A stretch of 7,108 bases of DNA from Acholeplasmatales bacterium (GTDB lineage Bacteria > Bacillota_I > Bacilli_A > Acholeplasmatales > Anaeroplasmataceae), in assembly GCA_024696565.1 (NCBI GenBank), contig JAILGR010000158.1, positions 1 through 7,108 on the forward strand. The letters are read 5' to 3'. This document shows positions 1 through 5,453 of the stretch, piece by piece; the first letter of the stretch is position 1; each line of letters starts with the position of its first letter. The notes under the pieces were generated by a model. The model was given only the letters and a program-made list of their open reading frames with translations. It made no database searches and had not been told where the DNA came from. The position numbers were made by a program, and so were the translations under genes.

Positions 1-980
1 TTATTTTATTCTTAAGAGATTTATTATTATTTAAAAATAATGCTATCTTAGAAGATAAAATAATGTTTAAAAATGAAGAATTTATTAATTTAGCTAAATT
101 AGTTCATAAATCAGTAATATATCATTGGTTAGATATCTTAAATGATGCATCTAATCAAATGAAATTTTCAACTCAAAAAAGAGCATTTTTAGAGCTTGCA
201 ATATTAAAAATGAATGATAATGAACAAAACGATATGGCAAGCATTTTATCTAAGATAGATTCTTTAGAAAAGACAGTTGAATTATTGTCGAAAAATAAGA
301 ATTTAAGTACTGATTTTATAGAAGAAAAGCCAAAAATTTTTAATACAAATAATACTTTAGATATTAATGAACAAATAATGCAAAATATGCCAAAAACCTC
401 AAATTTTGTCGCAAATGCAACAAAAAATGAAGAATTTAGCATAAAAGAGACGCCAAAAGATGTTGCAACTGCAACAAATGATGATGTTAAAGAAGTTACT
501 ATTAAAGAGGTTGAAAATATCTTAAATAACGCATCTAAATCTAAGCGTGAAGAGATAAATAAAATGTGGAATTTTATTAAGGATAAATACTCAAATTTAG
601 TGGCAGTACAAATCCTTGTAAATGGTAAAATTGTTGCATGTAGTGATGACTCTTTTGTAGTTGAATTAAGAGATGCAGGATTCTGTAATCGTGTAATGCA
701 ATATGAAAATTATATAAAAATTATTGAAATTTTTAATGAATTTGGCTTAAATATAAAAGACTATATATGCTTACCTCAAAATGTATGGAAGCAAATTGCT
801 TTAGATTATAAGAGTAAATATAATAGTCAAACAAATCCTAAGCCTACCTTAGAAGAATTTAAAACTGGTGTAAAAAGAAGAATTACACCAAAGGCCATGG
901 TTTTAGATGACGATAATAAGTTTGTAAATGATGCTTTAGAATTTTTTGAAAAAGATGAATTAAAAATAGTGGAGGAATAA
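1..980 (+). CDS. dnaX: DNA polymerase III subunit gamma/tau, C-terminal part (5' end outside window)
   Basis: The reading frame is open from the first bases (codons from position 3), so the ATG at 63 is internal and the true start lies upstream. About 325 residues are visible. The first ~70 form the end of the clamp-loader collar domain (FLRDLLL, then HWLDILNDASNQMKFSTQKR and LELAILKM, typical of DnaX domain III). A low-complexity Asn/Lys/Glu/Thr linker follows, preceded by a short coiled-coil-like stretch. A compact C-terminal region begins near visible residue 180 (INKMWNFIKDKY) and resembles the tau tail that contacts the replicative polymerase in Gram-positives. DnaX is the ATPase core of the sliding-clamp loader; its AAA+ and zinc domains would be encoded upstream. 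The identity is supported by the family's usual neighbours ybaB and recR immediately downstream. The ybaB ribosome binding site lies inside its last codons, suggesting coupling. Confidence 0.93.
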   Translation, partial: ILFLRDLLLFKNNAILEDKIMFKNEEFINLAKLVHKSVIYHWLDILNDASNQMKFSTQKRAFLELAILKMNDNEQNDMASILSKIDSLEKTVELLSKNKNLSTDFIEEKPKIFNTNNTLDINEQIMQNMPKTSNFVANATKNEEFSIKETPKDVATATNDDVKEVTIKEVENILNNASKSKREEINKMWNFIKDKYSNLVAVQILVNGKIVACSDDSFVVELRDAGFCNRVMQYENYIKIIEIFNEFGLNIKDYICLPQNVWKQIALDYKSKYNSQTNPKPTLEEFKTGVKRRITPKAMVLDDDNKFVNDALEFFEKDELKIVEE

Positions 981-984
981 GAAA

Positions 985-1275
985 ATGAATCAACAACAAA
1001 TGATGAGACTAAAGAAAATGCAAAAACAAATGATGGAGGCTCAAGAAAAACTTGAATCTAGCGAATTTGTTGGTACTGCAGGTGGTGTAGTTTCAGTTAC
1101 AGTAAAAGGAAATCATGAAGTAGTAAAGGTTTCTATTGACAAAGAGGCTATTGAAGATGATTTAGAAATGGTTGAAGATATGTTATGTCTTGCATTAAAT
1201 GATGCTAATAAGAAAATTGAAGCTGAAAGTCAAAAGTTACTTGGTGGCTTCGGTGGATTAGGTCTTGGCTTTTAA
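985..1275 (+). CDS. ybaB: YbaB/EbfC-family nucleoid-associated protein
   Basis: This 96-residue protein has the usual family length (about 100). It has a Met/Gln/Lys-rich N-terminal helix (MMRLKKMQKQMMEAQEKL, residues 6-23). A central beta segment follows (GTAGGVVSVTVKGNHEVVKVSID, about 30-53) with the family's G-G-x-V-x-V-x-x-x-G pattern. A second helix leads into a Gly/Leu/Phe-rich tail (GGFGGLGLGF). Family members are small dimeric DNA-binding proteins that coat the nucleoid. The gene sits between dnaX and recR, the most conserved placement of the family, starts 4 bases after the dnaX stop and has a strong GGAGGA ribosome binding site at 971-976. Its TAA shares one base with the recR ATG. 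Function beyond DNA binding is not certain for this family. Confidence 0.95.
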   Translation: MNQQQMMRLKKMQKQMMEAQEKLESSEFVGTAGGVVSVTVKGNHEVVKVSIDKEAIEDDLEMVEDMLCLALNDANKKIEAESQKLLGGFGGLGLGF

Positions 1276-1877
1276 TGAATAATTACCCTAAAGCTTTAGA
1301 AGATTTAATTGAATGCTTTTCTAAATTACCATCAGTAGGTAAAAAAACAGCTGAAAGATATGCCTTATATGCTTTATTTTCATTTGATGAATCAGATATT
1401 ATAGATTTTAAAAATGCTCTAGATAGTGTCAAAACTGATATTCATATTTGTTCTTCTTGTGGAAATATTACTGAAAGTAATATCTGTAATATTTGTCAAA
1501 ATAAAGAAAGAAATCATCGACAAATATTAGTTTTAGAATCTGTTAAAGACTTAATTACTTTTGAAAAAGTTAATGAATATAAAGGAATTTATCATATTTT
1601 AAATGGAGCTATTAGTTTTTCTAAAGGAATTGGTATTGATGATTTAAATATTGATTCTTTAACTAAGAAGGTAAAAGATGGTTTGGTTGATGAAATAATT
1701 TTGGCAACAAATGCAACATTAGAAGGCGAAACAACCGCTAGATATCTATATGAATTATATAGAGATTACAATATAAAAATCACAAGAATCGCCCATGGAT
1801 TACCAGTTGGTGGTGATTTATCCTATGCTGATGAAATGACTATTTTAAAGGCATTTGAAGGAAGAAGGGAATATTAA
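1275..1877 (+). CDS. recR: Recombination mediator protein RecR
   Basis: This 200-residue protein is full length for RecR. It has an N-terminal helix-hairpin-helix (FSKLPSVGKKTAERYALY, about residues 15-32) and a four-cysteine zinc motif C59-x2-C62-x8-C71-x2-C74. A Toprim domain follows (about 82-175), starting with ILVLES and containing YHILNGAISFSKGIG. The RecR signature GLPVGGDLSYADEMT lies near the C-terminus, followed by GRRE. RecR works with RecO (and RecF) to load RecA on SSB-coated single-stranded DNA at gaps. The ATG overlaps the ybaB stop (TAATG) and no strong Shine-Dalgarno lies at the usual distance, so translation is probably coupled to ybaB. Its own stop overlaps the next gene in the same way. 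Nothing looks degraded. Confidence 0.97.
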   Translation: MNNYPKALEDLIECFSKLPSVGKKTAERYALYALFSFDESDIIDFKNALDSVKTDIHICSSCGNITESNICNICQNKERNHRQILVLESVKDLITFEKVNEYKGIYHILNGAISFSKGIGIDDLNIDSLTKKVKDGLVDEIILATNATLEGETTARYLYELYRDYNIKITRIAHGLPVGGDLSYADEMTILKAFEGRREY

Positions 1878-2239
1878 TGGATTTAACCTTTTATAGTATT
1901 GATAGTAATAACGATAAAGTGATTTATCATACATCATATATAAAAAGCGAAAATACCATTATTTTTGATGATAAAAGTGTTTCAAATACTAAAATTTATT
2001 TAACAATAGATGATGATAAGGTTAAATTTGTAAGAAAAGGTAATGTTCTTATGAATGTTTTATTAGAATATAATAAAAATACCTTTTGTCATTATGAAAA
2101 TGAAATAGGATTATCTTTTGATTTTATAGTAAAAACTACTAATTTATCTATAACAAATAAGAGGATTGAAATGGAGTATGACTTATTTTTGGAAAATGAT
2201 AAGATTTCTAGCCATAAAATAACAATATTATTCCATTAA
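1877..2239 (+). CDS. DUF1934 / YwiB-like small beta-barrel protein
   Basis: This 120-residue protein is rich in predicted beta strands, with no signal peptide and no membrane segment. Its arrangement resembles the DUF1934 family (B. subtilis YwiB). Strands with alternating hydrophobic residues include NTKIYLTIDDDKVKFVRKG at about 38-56, then an acidic segment with E-x-x-x-G near 76-78. A closing pair follows: NKRIEMEYDLFLEND (about 94-108), then SSHKITILFH at the C-terminus. The I-x-x-E-Y-D-L-x-x-x pattern is the most family-like element. The family is described as calycin-like with unknown biochemical function. The ATG overlaps the recR stop (TAATG), preceded by AGAAGGGA as ribosome binding site, so it is the last gene of the dnaX operon. 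The adjacent rpoE supports the call, since I recall DUF1934 genes near argS/rpoE in other Bacilli. It is slightly short compared with YwiB. Confidence 0.72.
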   Translation: MDLTFYSIDSNNDKVIYHTSYIKSENTIIFDDKSVSNTKIYLTIDDDKVKFVRKGNVLMNVLLEYNKNTFCHYENEIGLSFDFIVKTTNLSITNKRIEMEYDLFLENDKISSHKITILFH

Positions 2240-2242
2240 AAC

Positions 2243-2268
2243 ACTTGAAAAAGATATTCTTTTTAAGT
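2243..2268. repeat. AT-rich inverted repeat overlapping the rpoE promoter
   Basis: ACTT-g-AAAAAGA (2243-2254) and TCTTTTT-AAGT (2258-2268) pair over 11 bp with one bulged G around a 3-base loop. It starts just after the DUF1934 gene and ends at the first base of the rpoE -10 box. It is weak as a terminator because only two G:C pairs stabilise it and no T-run follows the stem. It may act as an operator, or simply arise from AT-rich sequence. Confidence 0.35.
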
Positions 2269-2273
2269 AAAAT
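2245..2273 (+). promoter_or_regulatory. Sigma-A-type promoter for rpoE
   Basis: TTGAAA (2245-2250), a 17-base spacer and TAAAAT (2268-2273) match the -35 and -10 consensus at 5 of 6 positions each. The predicted start is near 2280, giving a leader of about 25 bases. A strong GGAGG ribosome binding site (2294-2298) sits 7 bases before the rpoE ATG. This separates rpoE from the upstream dnaX operon as an independently transcribed gene. Confidence 0.7.
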
Positions 2274-2305
2274 ATAGTAGCATTTCATTTTTTGGAGGAA
2301 ATTTT

Positions 2306-2857
2306 ATGGAAAATGTTCAACAAATGTCATTATTAGAAGTTGCCCTAAAGATTATGGAAGAAAAGGGTTGTGTTGTAAACATTTATGATTTAATCAAAGA
2401 GGTTTTAGAAGCTAAAGGATTAGATGATCCAGATAATAATTATGCTTCTACATTATATACAGATATCACTACAAGCTCTAAGTTTGTATTCATGGGTGAG
2501 GATAATTGGGATTTAAAGAGCCGTCAATCATTAGATGAATTTGATAAAGATGGTGCTTCATTCAATCCTAAGGGAGCTCTTGACGATGAAGAAGATACAA
2601 TCGATACTAAGAGTCACTATGATGATGAAGATGAAGATGATGAAGAATCTGAGTATGATGATCTTGAAGATGAGAACTTAGATGAAGATAGAGATGAAGA
2701 TGAAGACGAAGATGAGAACGATGAAGAAGAGTCTGAATACGACGATCTTGAGTATGAAGATGAAGAATTAGAAGATGAAGCTGATTACGATGACTCTCTA
2801 GATGAAGACAAATACAACAAGATTATGGATGATTATGAGGATTTATACGAAAATTAA
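2306..2857 (+). CDS. rpoE: DNA-directed RNA polymerase delta subunit
   Basis: This 183-residue protein has the delta-subunit architecture. The N-terminal HARE-HTH domain spans about residues 7-72: MSLLEVALKIMEEKG, DLIKEVLEAKGL, then the diagnostic LYTDI and SKFVFMGEDNWDLK. The remaining half is an extremely Asp/Glu-rich disordered tail from about residue 92. In Gram-positives delta binds RNA polymerase and displaces nucleic acids through its acidic tail, promoting enzyme recycling and sensitivity to initiating nucleotide levels. The tail contains ESEYDDLE twice (residues 114-121 and 142-149). It ends in a less acidic, Tyr-containing segment (DKYNKIMDDYEDLYEN). The gene has its own promoter and strong ribosome binding site. 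It is the Firmicutes delta factor, not the proteobacterial sigma factor that shares the symbol. Confidence 0.93.
   Translation: MENVQQMSLLEVALKIMEEKGCVVNIYDLIKEVLEAKGLDDPDNNYASTLYTDITTSSKFVFMGEDNWDLKSRQSLDEFDKDGASFNPKGALDDEEDTIDTKSHYDDEDEDDEESEYDDLEDENLDEDRDEDEDEDENDEEESEYDDLEYEDEELEDEADYDDSLDEDKYNKIMDDYEDLYEN
2645..2752 (+). repeat. Internal duplication in the RpoE acidic tail
   Basis: The octapeptide ESEYDDLE is encoded at 2645-2668 and again at 2729-2752, with starts 84 bases (28 residues) apart. Both copies follow Asp/Glu runs. The two DNA copies use different synonymous codons at 5 of 8 positions (GAA/GAG, GAG/GAA, TAT/TAC, GAT/GAC, GAA/GAG), so the peptide is conserved while the DNA has diverged. 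The surrounding sequence is built of GAT and GAA codons. Confidence 0.75.
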
Positions 2858-2872
2858 TCAGTTTTCGTCTAC

Positions 2873-2905
2873 AATTTCACATAAATTACATATAGAAATT
2901 TCACA
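2873..2905 (+). repeat. Direct repeat AATTTCACA upstream of an intergenic promoter-like site
   Basis: AATTTCACA occurs at 2873-2881 and again at 2897-2905, starts 24 bases apart. The second copy lies just after the weak -35 of the promoter-like site and the first lies upstream of it. Two direct half-sites could bind a regulator, but in sequence this AT-rich a 9-base repeat may be chance. Confidence 0.3.
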
Positions 2906-2921
2906 ATTTTTAGTGTACAAT
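2893..2921 (+). promoter_or_regulatory. Possible promoter for an intergenic transcript
   Basis: TAGAAA (2893-2898), a 17-base spacer and TACAAT (2916-2921) give 4/6 and 5/6 matches to the sigma-A boxes. The predicted start near 2928 falls at the 5' edge of the nested hairpin at 2925-2981. The match is moderate, and such motifs are common in AT-rich intergenic DNA. Confidence 0.35.
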
Positions 2922-2924
2922 ATA

Positions 2925-3033
2925 AGTGTGTTAAGAGGGAAAAGCCTTTTAATAGTGAACGCTTTTTTCATAAAACACACTCATTCTCCCAATTTATGAT
3001 AAAGAACAACCCCTTGGTTGTTCTTTATTGTTT
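2925..3033 (+). ncRNA. Candidate structured small RNA (or structured rpoE 3' UTR)
   Basis: The stretch has two structured parts. First is a nested hairpin: an 8-bp outer stem AGTGTGTT/AACACACT (2925-2932 with 2974-2981) and an inner stem AAAAGC/GCTTTT (2940-2945 with 2961-2966). A C·C mismatch and two further pairs (TT 2947-2948 with AA 2958-2959) extend the inner stem. Second is the strong terminator at 2999-3028. With the promoter-like site at 2893-2921 this would make a transcript of about 105 bases. GGGA (2937-2940) could also pair with TCCC (2987-2990) as a pseudoknot, though only weakly. No SRP RNA, 6S, tmRNA or riboswitch consensus that I know is present. The alternative is that it is only the 3' UTR of rpoE. 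Confidence 0.3.
2999..3028 (+). terminator. Strong intrinsic terminator between rpoE and the two-component system
   Basis: The arms ATAAAGAACAACC (2999-3011) and GGTTGTTCTTTAT (3016-3028) form a perfect 13-bp stem around the 4-base loop CCTT. It is followed by the T-rich sequence TGTTTTATT. It would end rpoE transcription and any small RNA starting in the gap. The A-rich upstream flank makes it potentially active on both strands. Confidence 0.85.
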
Positions 3034-3057
3034 TATTATGGAATTATATGATAAAAT
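3028..3057 (+). promoter_or_regulatory. Extended -10 promoter for the two-component operon
   Basis: TGATAAAAT (3049-3057) is an extended -10 element (TGn followed by TAAAAT). A poor -35, TTGTTT (3028-3033), lies 18 bases upstream of the -10 hexamer. The start would be near 3064, only about 14 bases before the ATG at 3078, with GAGGTG (3067-3072) as ribosome binding site. The preceding hairpin would therefore lie outside this transcript. Confidence 0.55.
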
Positions 3058-3077
3058 AAAGTAAGTGAGGTGTTCAT

Positions 3078-3749
3078 ATGTTTAAAATTGGATATGTAGA
3101 AGATGAAAAAAATCTATCTAGTTTAGTAGAAAAATATTTAAGTAATGAAGGATATCAAGTAGATGTATATAATACTGGTGAAGAAGCTAATAATCATGTT
3201 AATGATGAATATTCATTATGGATATTAGATATTATGCTTCCTGGTATAGTATCTGGATATGATTTAATTAAGAATATTAGAAAAAATAAACCTAATCTTC
3301 CAATTATTTTCACATCAGCTAGAGATCAAGATATTGATAAAATTATGGGTCTTGAGCTTGGCGGTGATGATTATTTAGCTAAACCTTATTCTATTAGAGA
3401 ATTAGTACTTAGAGTTAAAAATTTATTGAATAGAAGCTATGGTAATAAAGTGAATAAAGAGACTAACACAGAAGAATTTAATGGCTATGTCATAGATTTT
3501 GACAAAAGAATTGTTACAGAAAATGGTGTTAATATTAATTTAACTAGTAAAGAGTATGATTTATTATTATTCTTATTACAAAATAAATCTAAAGCTTTTT
3601 CTAGAGATCAAATTCTAGATAATGTTTGGGGTACAGATTATTTTGGATCTGATAGAGTAGTTGATGATTTAATGAGAAGACTAAGACAAAAGATGCCAAA
3701 TTTATCTGTTGAAACAATTTATGGATTTGGATATCGTTTATTAGTATGA
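3078..3749 (+). CDS. OmpR/PhoB-family response regulator, CssR-like
   Basis: This 223-residue protein has a complete receiver domain (about 1-118). It shows the acidic pair E8/D9, phospho-acceptor D51 in LWILDIMLPG, T79 (FTSAR) and K102 (AKPYS). A winged-helix DNA-binding domain follows (about 128-223: NLTSKEYDLLLFLLQ, WGTDYFGSDRVVDDL, TIYGFGYRLLV). LWILDIMLP, SARDQDID, GLELGGDDY and the WGTDYFGSDRVVDDLMRRLR segment closely resemble what I remember of B. subtilis CssR, the secretion-stress regulator that activates htrA/htrB. That resemblance is from memory, so orthology is inferred. No HtrA-type protease gene is in the window. The gene has its own promoter and GAGGTG ribosome binding site. 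Its TGA overlaps the kinase ATG by four bases (ATGA), so the pair is translationally coupled. Confidence 0.9.
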   Translation: MFKIGYVEDEKNLSSLVEKYLSNEGYQVDVYNTGEEANNHVNDEYSLWILDIMLPGIVSGYDLIKNIRKNKPNLPIIFTSARDQDIDKIMGLELGGDDYLAKPYSIRELVLRVKNLLNRSYGNKVNKETNTEEFNGYVIDFDKRIVTENGVNINLTSKEYDLLLFLLQNKSKAFSRDQILDNVWGTDYFGSDRVVDDLMRRLRQKMPNLSVETIYGFGYRLLV

Positions 3750-5056
3750 AAAAATTTAGTATATCAATTCAATTACTAATATTAGTATTTTCACTATTAT
3801 TATTAACTTCTGCCATCTTTATATTATTAACATATGCGGCACTTTATTCATCTGCTGAACAACAAGTATATAATAGACTTGAGGCTGCCACTTCTATGAC
3901 TCCATTTGAAATAAATGAATCTAATGAAGATCGTTTTGATATGAAAATCTATTTTGTAAATAAAAAAATGGGTGTTACTAGTTATGAACGTATAGGAGAT
4001 TATTTAACTGAAGAAGAATTCCAAACCCTTTATAATGATGTTTTAGTAGAACAAATAAATGGTTCAAAAAATGATTGGCGAAGAGATGATTCAGTTGTTG
4101 GTAGATATACTACAAGTAGTGGTGAATCAATTTATTATTATTTAAGAATTCAAATGAATTCAGATTTTACTTTTGCGTTTACCAATACTGATTTTGTAAA
4201 CACATCTATTCAATCAACATTCTTTATGATTTTTGCATCATTTTTAGGTATTTTATTCTTAGCAGTTGCTGTAATTTATGTTTGGTCAACTAGTATTACA
4301 AAAAGACTTAAGAGAATTCAAAATCATATAATTGATTTACCAAAGAATAAATATGAAAAAGCCTATTCTGATTATTCATTAGATGAAATAGGTGAATTAA
4401 GTAGATCAGTTGAAAATATGAGAATTGAAATAGGTAATTATGAAAAAACTAAACAAGATATGTTACAAAATCTAAGTCATGATTTTAAAACTCCTATTGC
4501 TGTTATAAAATCTTATGCTGAGGCATATCAAGATGGAATGGTTGGACCTGAGGCTTTAAATGTTATTATTGAACAATCAGAATTATTAAAAAAGAAAGTA
4601 AATAGATTATTACAATATAATTCGCTAGAATATTTAACAAAAGATAAGCCTTTTGAAGATATAAATATGACTGAACTTGTTCGTACTTGTGTTCAAAATT
4701 ATAAATTTCAAACAGACATTAGTTTTGATTTAGATTTAGAAGAAAATATTTGTTTTTCTGGTTATTTAGAAAATTGGACTACTGTTGTAGATAATATTAT
4801 AGATAACGCGAAACGTTATGCAAAAAGTGTTATTAAAATTGTATTAAGAGAAAATAGACTTAGAATATATAATGATGGTGATCCTATTGATGAACAATTT
4901 ATTAATAGTGTATTTAAGCCATATGAAAAAGGATCTAAAGGTCAATTTGGTCTTGGAATGTCTATTGTAAAAAAGACTGTTGATTTCTTTGGTATGTATA
5001 TGTCTGTTAAAAATGAAGAATATGGAGGAGTTTCCTTCATTATTGAAAAAAAGTAA
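3746..5056 (+). CDS. Membrane sensor histidine kinase, partner of the CssR-like regulator
   Basis: This 436-residue kinase has membrane segment 1 at about residues 8-32 and an extracytoplasmic sensor loop at about 33-155, with no cysteines. Membrane segment 2 is at about 157-181 and a HAMP linker at about 182-235 (DEIGELSRSVENMR). The HisKA dimerisation helix has phospho-acceptor H245 in NLSHDFKTP. The ATPase domain (about 340-436) shows an N-box D349-N350-x2-D353-N354, a G1 box NDGDP (376-380), an F-box FKPYEKG and a G2 box GLGMSIVKK (402-410). All catalytic motifs look intact. The loop length and CssR-like partner suggest CssS-type envelope or secretion stress sensing, but sensor loops diverge quickly and the signal is not proven. 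It overlaps the regulator gene by four bases. The -35 box of the arsR promoter lies in its last codons. Confidence 0.9.
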   Translation: MKKFSISIQLLILVFSLLLLTSAIFILLTYAALYSSAEQQVYNRLEAATSMTPFEINESNEDRFDMKIYFVNKKMGVTSYERIGDYLTEEEFQTLYNDVLVEQINGSKNDWRRDDSVVGRYTTSSGESIYYYLRIQMNSDFTFAFTNTDFVNTSIQSTFFMIFASFLGILFLAVAVIYVWSTSITKRLKRIQNHIIDLPKNKYEKAYSDYSLDEIGELSRSVENMRIEIGNYEKTKQDMLQNLSHDFKTPIAVIKSYAEAYQDGMVGPEALNVIIEQSELLKKKVNRLLQYNSLEYLTKDKPFEDINMTELVRTCVQNYKFQTDISFDLDLEENICFSGYLENWTTVVDNIIDNAKRYAKSVIKIVLRENRLRIYNDGDPIDEQFINSVFKPYEKGSKGQFGLGMSIVKKTVDFFGMYMSVKNEEYGGVSFIIEKK

Positions 5057-5071
5057 AAAATAAACTATAAT
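5043..5071 (+). promoter_or_regulatory. Near-consensus sigma-A promoter for the arsR-family gene
   Basis: TTGAAA (5043-5048), exactly 17 bases, then a perfect TATAAT (5066-5071). The -35 lies inside the end of the kinase gene. The start would be near 5078, giving a leader of about 14 bases that holds the ribosome binding site TTGGAGG (5081-5087). I found no convincing inverted-repeat ArsR operator over it. Confidence 0.75.
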
Positions 5072-5091
5072 TAACTCATCTTGGAGGCATT

Positions 5092-5415
5092 ATGGACGAT
5101 TTTGTAAAATTAACTGTAGAAGATTTAGACGCATTTTGTGTAGAAATTGATTTAATGAGCAATTTTTTCAAAATGTTAGCTGATAATACTAGATTAAAAA
5201 TATTATTATTTTTAGGCGATGAAGAAGTATGTGTTAATGATATAGCATTAGGTATTCATATGACAAAATCAGCAGTATCTCATCAGCTTGCCTTACTTAG
5301 AAGCGCAAGATTAATTAAGAATCGTAAGGTTGGAAAAGAAGTATATTATTCTTTATCTGATGACCATGTAAAGCAATTAATAAGTGCTGCCTTTGAGCAT
5401 GTAAACGAAAAATAA
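5092..5415 (+). CDS. ArsR/SmtB-family metal-responsive repressor
   Basis: This 107-residue winged-helix repressor has the family layout: FKMLADNTRLKILLFL (26-41), recognition region MTKSAVSHQLALLRSARLI (57-75), wing NRKVGKEVYYSL (77-88) and C-terminal helix DDHVKQLISAAFEHVNE. The alpha-5 metal site is complete in the SmtB pattern, D90-x-H92 plus H103-x2-E106, the last two supplied by the other subunit of the dimer. The alpha-3 site is only partial (C47 and D50 in EVCVND, C16 near the N-terminus). In the family this alpha-5 ligand set senses Zn(II) or Co(II) and releases the repressor from DNA, so zinc-type sensing is inferred. No metal exporter gene lies in the window, so the regulon is unknown. 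It has its own strong promoter and a TTGGAGG site. Confidence 0.88.
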   Translation: MDDFVKLTVEDLDAFCVEIDLMSNFFKMLADNTRLKILLFLGDEEVCVNDIALGIHMTKSAVSHQLALLRSARLIKNRKVGKEVYYSLSDDHVKQLISAAFEHVNEK

Positions 5416-5437
5416 ACCACAGTTATGTGGTTTTATT
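5414..5437 (+). terminator. Short terminator-like hairpin after the arsR-family gene
   Basis: AAACCACA (5414-5421) and TGTGGTTT (5426-5433) form a perfect 8-bp stem with loop GTTA, followed by TTATTTG. It begins within the arsR stop codon and ends about 20 bases before the HD gene. The stem is short with an impure T-tract, so termination may be partial. No separate promoter for the HD gene is evident, which suggests read-through from the arsR promoter. Confidence 0.5.
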
Positions 5438-5453
5438 TGTCTAGGAGGGCTTT

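Noticed and set aside
63..65. ATG at 63 as the start of a 305-residue gene
   Set aside because: The frame is open upstream to the window edge and those 20 residues (ILFLRDLLLFKNN...) match the DnaX collar domain, so the Met is internal.
175..181. AAAAAAG slippery heptamer in dnaX, as in the E. coli gamma/tau frameshift
   Set aside because: The reading phase is cAA-AAA-AGa, not A-AAA-AAG, so it is not a canonical -1 site. It also lies in the collar domain, where a shift would break a conserved region.
173..442. 89-residue open frame on the minus strand within dnaX
   Set aside because: It is a shadow of the dnaX linker, Phe/Lys/Ser-rich low-complexity sequence with no ribosome binding site or recognisable family.
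2802..2999. 65-residue frame running from the end of rpoE into the gap
   Set aside because: It overlaps rpoE out of frame, has no ribosome binding site and runs through promoter-like and hairpin DNA. The peptide has no recognisable features.
2925..3033. T-box, pyrG-type attenuator, SRP RNA or a known riboswitch
   Set aside because: No T-box sequence, no initiating GGGC run of the pyrG leader, no GGUCCGGAAGGAAGCAGC-like SRP loop and no riboswitch core I know.
3071..3079. TGTTCATAT half-site resembling a SmtB/CzrA operator before the response regulator
   Set aside because: No matching left half (TGAACA-like) at the expected distance. The bases overlap the ribosome binding site and start codon of the regulator and are probably incidental.
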